The translations under genes were made by a program, and so were the position numbers. 64,000 nt of DNA from CAYNRE01 sp964399535. GTDB lineage: Bacteria > Planctomycetota > Planctomycetia > Pirellulales > CAYNRE01. The notes under the pieces were generated by a model. It searched no databases and was not told the DNA's origin. It worked only from the letters and a program-made list of their open reading frames with translations. Below are positions 57,130 to 64,000 of the stretch, piece after piece (within the stretch, counting starts at the first letter, position 1; the number at the start of each line of letters is the position of its first letter). Location of the stretch: the NCBI GenBank assembly GCA_964399535.1, contig CAYNRE010000028.1, forward strand, positions 62,001 to 126,000. The letters run 5' to 3'.

Positions 57130-58152
57130 TCAATCCAGCGGCAGCCACTCGACGCCCCCGGAACTGGCCCGCAGGCGGCGAGCCCGGATGTTGGAGCCCT
57201 CCCCCTCCTCGTAGTAGACCACGAGCACCGAGTTGTCGCGGAGCGTCGCCAGCGAGGGGTAAGCGCCGTGCTTGGTATCGACCAGCACGTTTTCGCTCCA
57301 GGTTCTCCCTTCGTCGAGCGACCAGTGCAGGCTGGTATCGGGCAGCCGATGCGCTAGCAGCAACACACCGCCGGGCGCGAAGTGCAAATACGGGCAATGG
57401 CCGGGAAAACCGATCGGCTGGCTTTCGCTCCAGGTTTCGCCCCCATCGCTGGAGACCGACCAGGCCATCTCGCCCGACTCGGGCCGCTGAACCGCCAGGA
57501 GCGAGCCATCGCTGCGCTGGACGATGTCGGTCTCGGCGTCGAGCGGGCGGCCGGCGTTGGGAATATCGATGACGGGGCTCCAAGTGCGGCCGTTATCGTC
57601 GCTCGTGGCCACGCAGCCGGTGGCCCCCTGCGGGCCGGTACGATAGAGCCCCGCGATGAGTCGCCCGGTTGAGAGAACCCGAATGGGCGCGCTGCAATAC
57701 GCATCGCCCGCCAACAGCTTGGGCTCCGACCAGGTTTGGCCGGCATCGGCCGACTCGACGACCCAGGAACCGGCCCCGTCGTAGGCGCGCCCGTCGGTGC
57801 CGGGGCGAAGTACGAAAAAGTTGCACAGCAGACGGCCATCGGCCAGTTGCACGATCGACGGGTCGCGGTCGTCGTTGGGGCCATCGTGAACCAAGCGCGG
57901 TTGTGACCAGGTGCGGCCTTCGTCGGCCGAGACGCAAGCCACGATCCGGCCCCCGGTGGGATGGTCGGGCCGGGGCAAGCCAACGTGGGCGTACGAGGCA
58001 TAGAACACGCACATCAGGCGGCCATCGGCCAGGCGACAGACGTCGGGAAAGGCTTCATAGGCCCCTGCCCCGCCATCGGCGCAGACCGTGACATGGCTCG
58101 ACGCCTCGGCGGATGCCAGCGAAAGCAGCAGCAGGCCAGCTACGGACCACAT
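57130..58152 (-). CDS. Sialidase/BNR-repeat exo-glycosidase-like protein
   Basis: A 340-residue exported beta-propeller with a signal peptide (MWSVAGLLLLSLASAEASS). Five Asp-box (BNR) repeats are visible: SADEGRTWS, SADAGQTWS, SDDNGRTWS, SSDGGETWS and SLDEGRTWS, spaced about 50 residues apart, which predicts the six-bladed sialidase fold. RDPSIVQLADGRLL may hold an active-site arginine. The family includes sialidases and other exo-hydrolases; planctomycete members often have unknown substrates. It is divergent from the sugar dehydrogenase at 58514. Confidence 0.85.
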   Translation of the reverse strand: MWSVAGLLLLSLASAEASSHVTVCADGGAGAYEAFPDVCRLADGRLMCVFYASYAHVGLPRPDHPTGGRIVACVSADEGRTWSQPRLVHDGPNDDRDPSIVQLADGRLLCNFFVLRPGTDGRAYDGAGSWVVESADAGQTWSEPKLLAGDAYCSAPIRVLSTGRLIAGLYRTGPQGATGCVATSDDNGRTWSPVIDIPNAGRPLDAETDIVQRSDGSLLAVQRPESGEMAWSVSSDGGETWSESQPIGFPGHCPYLHFAPGGVLLLAHRLPDTSLHWSLDEGRTWSENVLVDTKHGAYPSLATLRDNSVLVVYYEEGEGSNIRARRLRASSGGVEWLPLD

Positions 58153-58513
58153 CGGCGAGTACTCCCCTGTAAGATTACCGACGGCAGCGCCGCTCGCTAC
58201 GCGGCCTACTGCGTACGGCCAACCGGCGACCGTGTGCTTCCCCCCTTGGCCGCTAAGGTACTAGCTCCGCGGCGGGGGCACCAAGAAAATCTGCTTTCCG
58301 GTTCGACGGCGGTTTCGCCAGCCCCGCGGCCCATGGGGCGACCCGGCAACGCCGCTTGGCTCACCACACCGGCCAACGGCTCGGGGTGCCCGGGGCAATA
58401 GTTTCCGCGGCCGCTAGAGCCGCTTGCGGCTTGCCCTTATAACGGTACCACTTGGCGCTCGCAAACGCCCCGCTAGGGGTCGCAGCGCGGCCACACACCA
58501 CGAGGGTTCTCTG
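58153..58513. other. Intergenic region between divergent genes
   Basis: This 361-nt region lies between the sialidase-like and sugar dehydrogenase genes. I see no gene or clear regulatory motif apart from GAGGG at 58502-58506, the likely ribosome site for the dehydrogenase. Confidence 0.4.
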
Positions 58514-59812
58514 ATGAAGGCGCGGCGGCGAACTGGCTTGGCGGCCACCCCGGCTCGGGGCGCGGTGATTGGTTTGGTAATGCTTTCGATCGCGGCCGGC
58601 CGGGGGCCCTTGGGTGCCGACGAGGTCGACCGCAGCCCCCTGCCCCTGACGGTAACGCCGGTGTTTACCCAAGTGCACTGGCCCAACTGGCAACCCCACA
58701 CCGAAGACGGCGTGCCCAGGTCGTTCCGGCCAATCCTGGTGACTCATGCTGGCGACGGTTCGGGCCGAATTTTCGTGGCCGCCCAGCAAGGTTCGATTTA
58801 TCGCTTGCCCGACGGAAACGCCGCTGGTGACGCCCAAGTGTTTCTCGACCTCGAGTCGCGCGTTGCCTACGACGACAAGACCAATGAAGAGGGCCTGTTG
58901 GGCCTGGCCTTTCATCCGAAGTACGCCGAGAACGGCGAGCTGCTGGTGTACTACACCAACCGCAATCGACCGCACCAGAACGTAGTTTCTCGTTTCAAGC
59001 GGTCGGCCACCGACCCCGACCGGGCCGATCCACTCTCGGAGCAGATTCTGCTCACGCTCGACAAGCCATTTTGGAATCACGACGGCGGAACGATCGTGTT
59101 TGGCCCGGACGGCTACCTGTACATCGCCACCGGCGATGGCGGGCTCGGCGGTGACCCCTACGGCAACGGGCAAAAGCTCGACACCCTGTTGGGCAAAATC
59201 CTGAGGATCGACGTCGACCACGCCCCCGAGGGCCAAGCCTACGGAATTCCCGCCGACAACCCCTTTCGAGCCAAACAAGGGGCCCGACCCGAGATCTATG
59301 CCTACGGGCTGCGCAACGTGTGGCGAATGGCGTTCGATTCCAAAACGGGCCGGCTCTGGGCCGCCGACGTCGGACAAGACACCTGGGAAGAAATCGACCT
59401 GATCGAGTCGGGGGGCAACTACGGCTGGAACTTGCGCGAGGGGATGCACCCCTTCGGCAAGAACGGCGCCCAGGCCCGAGCCGATCTGCTGGAGCCGATC
59501 TGGGAGTACCACCACGACGTGGGAAAATCGATCACCGGCGGCCTGGTGTACCGCGGTCAGGCCATTGCCGAGTTGGTCGGAGCGTATCTCTACGCCGACT
59601 ATGTCTCGGGCCGGATGTGGGCCCTGCGCTACGATGAAGCGGCCGGCCGGGTGACCGAGAACCGCGAGATCGCCCTGCCCGGCAACATTCCCATCATGTC
59701 GTTTGGCGAAGACGAAGCGGGCCAGGCATACCTGATGACCCACTCGGCCACTGGGCAAGGCATTTATCGACTCGACCCACCTTCCGGCGGCCGCGGCGGC
59801 GCAGCGCCCTAG
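58514..59812 (+). CDS. PQQ-dependent sugar dehydrogenase (GSDH family)
   Basis: A 432-residue exported enzyme of the soluble glucose/sorbosone dehydrogenase family, which oxidises aldoses in the periplasm with PQQ and calcium. The signal peptide is residues 1-35. Family motifs include THAGDGSGRIFVAAQQGSIY, EEGLLGLAFHPKYAENGELL, WNHDGGTIVFGPDGYLYIAT, GDGGLGGDPY, YGLRNVWRMAFD, WAADVGQDTWEEIDLIESGG and NYGWN. The histidine in NHDGG matches the catalytic-base region. The ATG at 58514 has GAGGG about 8 nt upstream. No PQQ biosynthesis genes are in the window. Confidence 0.92.
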   Translation: MKARRRTGLAATPARGAVIGLVMLSIAAGRGPLGADEVDRSPLPLTVTPVFTQVHWPNWQPHTEDGVPRSFRPILVTHAGDGSGRIFVAAQQGSIYRLPDGNAAGDAQVFLDLESRVAYDDKTNEEGLLGLAFHPKYAENGELLVYYTNRNRPHQNVVSRFKRSATDPDRADPLSEQILLTLDKPFWNHDGGTIVFGPDGYLYIATGDGGLGGDPYGNGQKLDTLLGKILRIDVDHAPEGQAYGIPADNPFRAKQGARPEIYAYGLRNVWRMAFDSKTGRLWAADVGQDTWEEIDLIESGGNYGWNLREGMHPFGKNGAQARADLLEPIWEYHHDVGKSITGGLVYRGQAIAELVGAYLYADYVSGRMWALRYDEAAGRVTENREIALPGNIPIMSFGEDEAGQAYLMTHSATGQGIYRLDPPSGGRGGAAP

Positions 59813-59927
59813 CCAGGTCGGTGCCGGGCCAGGCACCCGAAATCGCCGCCGTCCTCGCGGCGAACGGCGCGTGGCCGCGCCACGATCGAACCGTGAGCCG
59901 ATTCCGGGCAGGCCCCGTGCCGGGCGG

Positions 59928-60209
59928 CTAGGCGGGCCGAGGCATCGCCAGGCTGTGCAAAATCAGCACGCTACCCACGCTGACCAGCGCCCAGCCGAGC
60001 CAGTCGGGGGGCGTGACCACTTTTTGAGTCAGCGGCCCCGCCGCCGGCAGTAGTCGCGAGGTGGCCAGGGCCTGTTGCTTGCCCGCACGCTCGGCCAGGA
60101 ACTGCGTGGCTTCCTCGCTGAGCACGTAGGAATCGACCAGGCGAATCTGAATGCCCAGCAGCAGAATCACCAAACCGATCATGAAAAACTGATTGCGGTT
60201 CAGCTCCAT
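59928..60209 (-). CDS. Small two-helix membrane protein
   Basis: A 93-residue protein with two hydrophobic helices, FFMIGLVILLLGIQIRLV at the N terminus and WLGWALVSVGSVLILHSLA at the C terminus. An amphipathic linker (LSEEATQFLAERAG) separates them. Family not recognised. It is plausible as a gene because of its regular hydrophobic pattern and clean ATG; it is convergent with the sugar dehydrogenase. Confidence 0.65.
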   Translation of the reverse strand: MELNRNQFFMIGLVILLLGIQIRLVDSYVLSEEATQFLAERAGKQQALATSRLLPAAGPLTQKVVTPPDWLGWALVSVGSVLILHSLAMPRPA

Positions 60210-60567
60210 CGCCTGGCCCTGCGCTCGCCCGAGGAGAGAATCTTCGCAAGGCCGCCAACCGCTGACCTCGCGACTCTCTGACGGGTATCGAACGGCGGAG
60301 CCTCGTTACTCAAGTCCGGCACGGGTCCGGCCTAGTTGTGCCGGCGGCGCATGGGTTAGCAGTTTGCCGAACTTTGCCAGTTGAACCAGGCAGCCCCCAC
60401 GCCCGCGCCCACGACCTGCGGAAAACCCGGGCCAGCCTGCGGGGCCGAAAAAACTGCCCACGCGCCTGGTCGCTCTCCCCCCCAGCGCGCGGTGGCCGCT
60501 CGCAACCTTTTGCGAACCACCGAACCTGCGGGCCGAGGGCCCGGTTATGCGGCCCGGGCAAACTTTG
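60210..60567. other. Intergenic region
   Basis: This 358-nt region separates two small same-strand genes. I see no gene, RNA motif or convincing promoter. Confidence 0.4.
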
Positions 60568-60879
60568 CTAGCGGCGTTCGGTCGACAGCCCCAGATCGCC
60601 CAGCAGGTTATCGATGCCCTCGGTGAGCTGCTGCGAGGCCGAATCGGTAATCAGGTGCTCTTTCTTGGCCCGCACCAGAGCCGAAAGCACGGTTTTGTGC
60701 TGGCTCCAATCGGAAGTCGTGTACTGGCGAACGTCGAGGTACGACTCTTTGAACGTGGCCGAGAGCTTGGGAACCAGTTCGAAGCCGTCCTTGGTTCGCA
60801 GCACGTGGTAGTTCAGCGATCCGTAAACCGCCAAACCACCCACGACGAAGCCCATCAGAAAGCTGCCCATTCGACTCAT
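60568..60879 (-). CDS. Small protein with N-terminal membrane anchor
   Basis: A 103-residue protein. An N-terminal glycine-rich membrane helix (GSFLMGFVVGGLAVYGSL) is followed by a soluble helical domain with KDGFELVPKLSATFKESYLD and SASQQLTEGIDNLLGDLGL. The ATG at 60879 has AAGGAG about 11 nt upstream. Function unknown. Confidence 0.75.
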   Translation of the reverse strand: MSRMGSFLMGFVVGGLAVYGSLNYHVLRTKDGFELVPKLSATFKESYLDVRQYTTSDWSQHKTVLSALVRAKKEHLITDSASQQLTEGIDNLLGDLGLSTERR

Positions 60880-61319
60880 CGCCCAGGTGCTCCTTCCCTT
60901 CGAGATCGTGCGCCTCGGCCCGGAGACGGAACCGCTTTGGGGGCCGCCCCTTGGCCTCGTGCGCCTTGGGCCGAGCCCTCGTGGCTCGACTGCTTGGGGG
61001 GCGGCAGCTTAACCGCCCACTCGGCCCGCGGGCAAGGCGAGTCCCCCCCGAGGTTTTCGCCGCCTTCGGCTGGGGCCGGCCGGCAGAAACTCGCACCGCG
61101 AGAATTACCGACGCCACCCGGCGAAAAAAGTCCGCTGGCGGGGCCGCGCGGGGCCACCGCACCGTCGATCGGCGGCCGCGCAAGCTAAGAGTGCTTAAGG
61201 CCGCAGGGAGAGAAAGACTCGGCCGCCCAAGGCTGCCGCGAAGTCCGCGTTTGCGAACCGACGGCCCAAAGCAGAAAGACCGCCGGGTTTACCCCAGCCC
61301 GACGCATCGCCATAAGTAG
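60880..61319. other. Intergenic region downstream of tRNA-Leu
   Basis: This 440-nt region is GC-rich. I see no gene. Short open frames on both strands show no family resemblance. Confidence 0.4.
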
Positions 61320-61403
61320 TGCCCGGGAGAGGACTTGAACCTCCACCTACTTGCGTAGACAAGAACCTGAATCTTGCGCGTCTGCCAATTCCGCCACCCG
61401 GGC
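61320..61403 (-). tRNA. tRNA-Leu (anticodon CAG)
   Basis: On the minus strand the acceptor arms GCCCGGG and CCCGGGC close the cloverleaf, with discriminator A. The anticodon stem CAAGA/TCTTG encloses the loop TTCAGGT, so the anticodon is CAG. A long variable arm (CTACGCAAGTAG) marks a class II tRNA, and TTCAAGT is the T loop. No 3' CCA is encoded. Confidence 0.96.
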
Positions 61404-61717
61404 AGGGTGCCAGTCGGACGGCCGCTGAGCGGCCCGCCCCCAGCACGAATTCTCGTCGTCTGGGAGCCCCAAAGTTTAGGTCAGCCGGGCCGCCGGTTCA
61501 AGCGGCACGACCGGTCGGTTAGCCGGCGCTGGTTCTCGACCGCTCGGCAGGGCCTGTCCGGTGCCGAGCGAACCGTTGAAATATTCCGTCGTGGCGTATT
61601 TCAACCTCGCCAAGTGCGGAGCCAAGCTCCGCAGAGCCCGCAAAATAACGACTTACGTCGCCATTTTAGGGTCGCGCTGCGGCGATCGCGCAGCCGGTTG
61701 AATCCTTCAACGGGCCA
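61404..61717. other. Intergenic region with structured element
   Basis: This 314-nt region lies between tRNA-Leu and the rhodanese gene. It is dominated by the structured element at 61573-61713, listed separately; no gene is visible. Confidence 0.55.
61573..61713. ncRNA. Structured element of unknown function (candidate RNA or dispersed repeat)
   Basis: Nested complementary arms: CCGTTGAA (61573-61580) with TTCAACGG (61706-61713), and TTCAACC (61600-61606) with GGTTGAA (61696-61702). Inside are three hairpins: GCGGAGC/GCTCCGC (61616-61632); AAAAT-aa-CGAC / GTCG-cc-ATTTT (61642-61667); and GCTGCG/CGCAGC (61676-61694). The arms also allow an alternative pairing, GTTGAAATA (61575-61583) with TATTTCAAC (61597-61605). 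The element lies 5 nt past the rhodanese stop on the minus strand. The strand of function is unknown because the fold is nearly strand-symmetric. Confidence 0.55.
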
Positions 61718-62065
61718 CTAGTACCGCGTCATCCCGGGGCTGATCTCGGCGGCCCATTGGTCGATGCCCCCCGCCAGGCTTTGGGTCTGCGCGAAGCCCT
61801 GGGCCCGCAGCCACTGGGCCACGCGCAGGCTCCGCCCCCCATGATGGCAATGCACGACGATGTGCTGCCCGCGGTGGGGCTCCAACTCGCCCACGCGCTC
61901 CAGAAGCTCGCTCATCGGCAGGAGCTTGGCCCCCTCGATCCGGACCAGTTCCCACTCGTTGGGCTCCCGGCAGTCGATCAGCAAAGGAGACTTTTCCGCC
62001 TCGCGCAATTGGTGCAGCGAGCGACAGTCGATTTCCCAGGGCAACGTGGCTTCCGAGTCGGACAT
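61718..62065 (-). CDS. Rhodanese-like domain protein
   Basis: A 115-residue single rhodanese domain. The active-site cysteine is C73 in VHCHHGGRS, in the six-residue loop typical of sulfurtransferases. LLIDCREPNEWE and GGIDQWAAEISPG are family signatures. It could transfer sulfane sulfur to thiols or cyanide, or act in sulfur trafficking. The ATG at 62065 has GAGG about 11 nt upstream; the frame is open further upstream. Its transcript would run into the structured element at 61573-61713. Confidence 0.9.
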   Translation of the reverse strand: MSDSEATLPWEIDCRSLHQLREAEKSPLLIDCREPNEWELVRIEGAKLLPMSELLERVGELEPHRGQHIVVHCHHGGRSLRVAQWLRAQGFAQTQSLAGGIDQWAAEISPGMTRY

Positions 62066-62237
62066 AGCCAGGACACCTCGTACGGCGCGGGCGGTAACGA
62101 GCGTTCCAGCGGCCGACCCGCGGCAGCCGCCGCCAAAAACAACGGGCCAGATTACCACCCGCGGCGCTGGCTGGCCACCGGACTAAGGTCGGCCGCGCCG
62201 TGGTGGTGCGGCCTGTCAACGAAAATAGACCGACCTG

Positions 62238-62277
62238 AAAAAAAACAGCCGCCCGGGAACCAGGGTTCCCGAGCGGC
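62238..62277 (-). terminator. Intrinsic terminator of the DUF1559 gene
   Basis: On the minus strand, GCCGCTCGGGAACC and GGTTCCCGGGCGGC form a 14-bp stem (one G-U pair) with a 2-nt apex, effectively 12-13 bp and a tetraloop. It is followed by TG and eight T. It begins 35 nt past the DUF1559 stop codon. Confidence 0.92.
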
Positions 62278-62312
62278 CGAAGCGATCGTCGACGGGCCGG
62301 ACGTAGTGGAAA

Positions 62313-63557
62313 CTACGAGCCGCTACCCAGGTCCGAGGCGGCGCTACCCGGGGGCACGTCGCGAGCGGCCTTGGTGATCAGGGCCACATAGGCCTGACCG
62401 TCGATCGTGTTGGTCAAGAACTGGACGCTGGCATCGCCCATCAGGTGGTTGGCACCACTGGGATGCTCGCTGCTGGGTCCCCACGTCCAGTCGTTCTGGA
62501 AGATCGTGGTGCCCGGCACAGTCGGCGTGACGCCAGTGGGATACAGGCTGATGTTCGCATCAACGGTGCGCAGGTACGGGTAGTTCACCGCCGGGGTAAC
62601 CGTGGTGTTCTTCACCTGGGCGTTGAGCGCCGGGATCAGCAACGACTGCTGGGCCGTGGGCAGCATCAGCACTTCGCTCGGGTAGTGCATGCCCACCACG
62701 GCAGAGGTGTTGCCATCCCACCAGGCGGCGTAGCGCTGTTCACGCGACTCGGTCACCACGATGGTGTTGGCCGTGCCGTCGAGCATGTCGCGAAGCCGCA
62801 CATTGGCCGTACGCTGCTCCGAGGGGTGATACAGGGTGCCATCGGCGGCGGCCCGAGCATTCGGCAGCCCGCTGTGGAAGTTGCCCCACCGGCTGGCGCC
62901 CATGCCCACGTAGTTGCTGATCGCCGCGCCACCCCAGCCATCGGCCGAGGCATACTCGGTGGCGTTCGTGGCGTCGTTCCCCGAGAACGAGGGGCACAGC
63001 AGCGACGAGATGACCGTCGAGCCGAAGTTGGTGTGGTTGGTCTGCGGGGGCCCCGAACCGACCGTGGCCGAATCGAGCGTGCCGCGGCCAGCGGGAACCA
63101 GCGTCACCAGACCCGTGGAACCCGTCCCCTCGGCGTCGCCGAAGGTGGGGCGGCGGAAATCGACCTTGCGGTAGATCGAATCCTGCTCGAGCTGCGGCAA
63201 GCACAGCACGATCCAGCTATAGCAGTGACCCGAGACGGCGCCCGGCAGCGACTTACCCTGGGTCGGGAAAGCCGGGTCGGCTACCGGCAACGTGCCGGCG
63301 ACACCGCTGCTGAAACCGCCGCAGTAGGGGCCGTAGAGCGGCCCGGTCGAGGCCGGCGGCAGCGTGGCCTGAGTGTCGTGGTAATTCTGCAAGGCCAGGC
63401 CCAATTGCCGCATGTTGCTCTTGCAGCGGGCCCGCCGGGCTGCCTCGCGCGCCGCATTGACGGCGGGGAGCAGCAGCGCGATCAAAATGCCGATGATGGC
63501 GATCACCACCAGCAGCTCCACCAGCGTGAAGCCGATCCGCTTCCGAGGGTTACTCAT
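62313..63557 (-). CDS. DUF1559 (SBP_bac_10) pilin-like protein
   Basis: A 415-residue member of the planctomycete DUF1559 family, which is often present in hundreds of copies per genome. The N terminus has the prepilin-type methylation motif: RKRIGFTLVELLVVIAIIGI with the cleavage glycine before FTLVELL, then ILIALLLPAVNAAREAARR. The DUF1559 domain follows with QLGLALQNYHD, FGSTVISSLLCPS, LRDMLDGTANTIVVTE and NHLMGDASVQFLTNTIDG. It is probably exported by a type II/IV pilus-like system; function unknown. The ATG at 63557 has GGAGGAGG (63566-63573) upstream, a very strong ribosome site, and an intrinsic terminator follows, so it is a monocistronic, probably highly expressed gene. Confidence 0.95.
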   Translation of the reverse strand: MSNPRKRIGFTLVELLVVIAIIGILIALLLPAVNAAREAARRARCKSNMRQLGLALQNYHDTQATLPPASTGPLYGPYCGGFSSGVAGTLPVADPAFPTQGKSLPGAVSGHCYSWIVLCLPQLEQDSIYRKVDFRRPTFGDAEGTGSTGLVTLVPAGRGTLDSATVGSGPPQTNHTNFGSTVISSLLCPSFSGNDATNATEYASADGWGGAAISNYVGMGASRWGNFHSGLPNARAAADGTLYHPSEQRTANVRLRDMLDGTANTIVVTESREQRYAAWWDGNTSAVVGMHYPSEVLMLPTAQQSLLIPALNAQVKNTTVTPAVNYPYLRTVDANISLYPTGVTPTVPGTTIFQNDWTWGPSSEHPSGANHLMGDASVQFLTNTIDGQAYVALITKAARDVPPGSAASDLGSGS

Positions 63558-64000
63558 TTCGAACGCCTCCTCCATAAAGAAATCACGGAACAACTGATAT
63601 GAGACAGAAATACTGCTACCGAACAATCCATCCGCACGCGGCCACGACCGTGGTTCGTTCCGAAAAATGGAACGGTTCCGCGAGCGCTAATTGGAATACG
63701 CTTACCGGAAATTTCGCAGTGCCCGATCGCGCCAGGCTCCCCCCAAAACGCGCCAGGCTCCATCGATCGCGCCAGGCTCCATCGAGGCCGGGCGGCCCTA
63801 GCCACCCTACGTGGCCGCCTTGTCGGATCGACCTACGACCCGTCGCGCAACGGCGCGCGCCCCCGCGAACAACGGCCGGACAACGACCCACCTACCCCTC
63901 GCCGAGCGGACCTAGTCGCCGCTGGCGGAATTGCACCCCCACGCCGCCGCACTGCCACATTCGCCGCGCGGTCTGAGGGTACCATCGGCCGAGTCTGGAA
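63558..64000. other. Upstream region of the DUF1559 gene
   Basis: This region has no supported gene. It includes overlapping inverted repeats, CGTTCC (63656-63661) with GGAACG (63669-63674), and GGAACgGTTCC at 63669-63679. These could be operator sites for the DUF1559 gene. A short triplicate repeat follows at 63728-63780. Confidence 0.4.
63728..63780. repeat. Three copies of a 13-nt repeat
   Basis: CGCGCCAGGCTCC occurs at 63728-63740, 63749-63761 and 63768-63780. The last two are also followed by ATCGA. Confidence 0.8.

Noticed and set aside
62238..62277. The same hairpin as a plus-strand terminator
   Set aside because: The T-tract reads only on the minus strand; on the plus strand the stem is preceded by A residues and followed by mixed sequence.

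Overview
The window is high-GC DNA from a planctomycete, most likely of the Pirellula type. The evidence is the set of lineage-typical families: a DUF1559 pilin-like protein, a DUF1501 protein, a Tat-exported Gfo/Idh/MocA oxidoreductase, four short-tailed PEP-CTERM surface proteins, dockerin-like modules outside any cellulosome, and a giant multi-repeat surface protein. No phage, plasmid, transposase or CRISPR signal was seen.

Layout. 1-2569 (-): 5' part of an Lhr-type helicase that runs off the left edge. 2915-9233: Gfo/Idh/MocA oxidoreductase, an FtsQ/POTRA-like membrane protein, a PEP-CTERM protein, a class III aminotransferase and a linked unknown. 9394-40038 (-): a single uninterrupted ORF of about 10,214 residues taking up almost half the window. 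From N to C terminus it holds a diverged LEPR-XLL-like motif, about 5,500 residues of beta-helix-type repeats in several periodic arrays, an RTX block, twelve SdrD/Cna-B-like domains with an internal dockerin and a seven-repeat FG-GAP (probable propeller) unit, a second RTX block, a 99-residue-period array and an acidic tail. 40520-44888 (+): two overlapping SDR genes, then a heparinase II/III-like PEP-CTERM protein. 45062-47163: a membrane-anchored PQQ-like beta-propeller and a convergent small membrane protein.

47191-49622 (+) is the clearest regulatory unit. A near-consensus promoter is followed by a cobalamin riboswitch, a PEP-CTERM surface protein and a DUF4465 protein that also carries a dockerin-like module and a PEP-CTERM tail. 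This reads as a vitamin B12-repressed surface operon, plausibly for corrinoid capture, with no recognisable BtuB or ABC transporter in the window.

49689-63557 is mostly on the minus strand: DUF1501, a MaoC/lipid-transfer thiolase pair, a STAS/HATPase anti-sigma pair, a sialidase-like protein, a PQQ-dependent sugar dehydrogenase, small membrane proteins, tRNA-Leu(CAG), a rhodanese and DUF1559 with a strong intrinsic terminator. Between the tRNA and the rhodanese is a 141-nt element with nested complementary arms and three internal hairpins, which looks like a structured RNA or a structured dispersed repeat.
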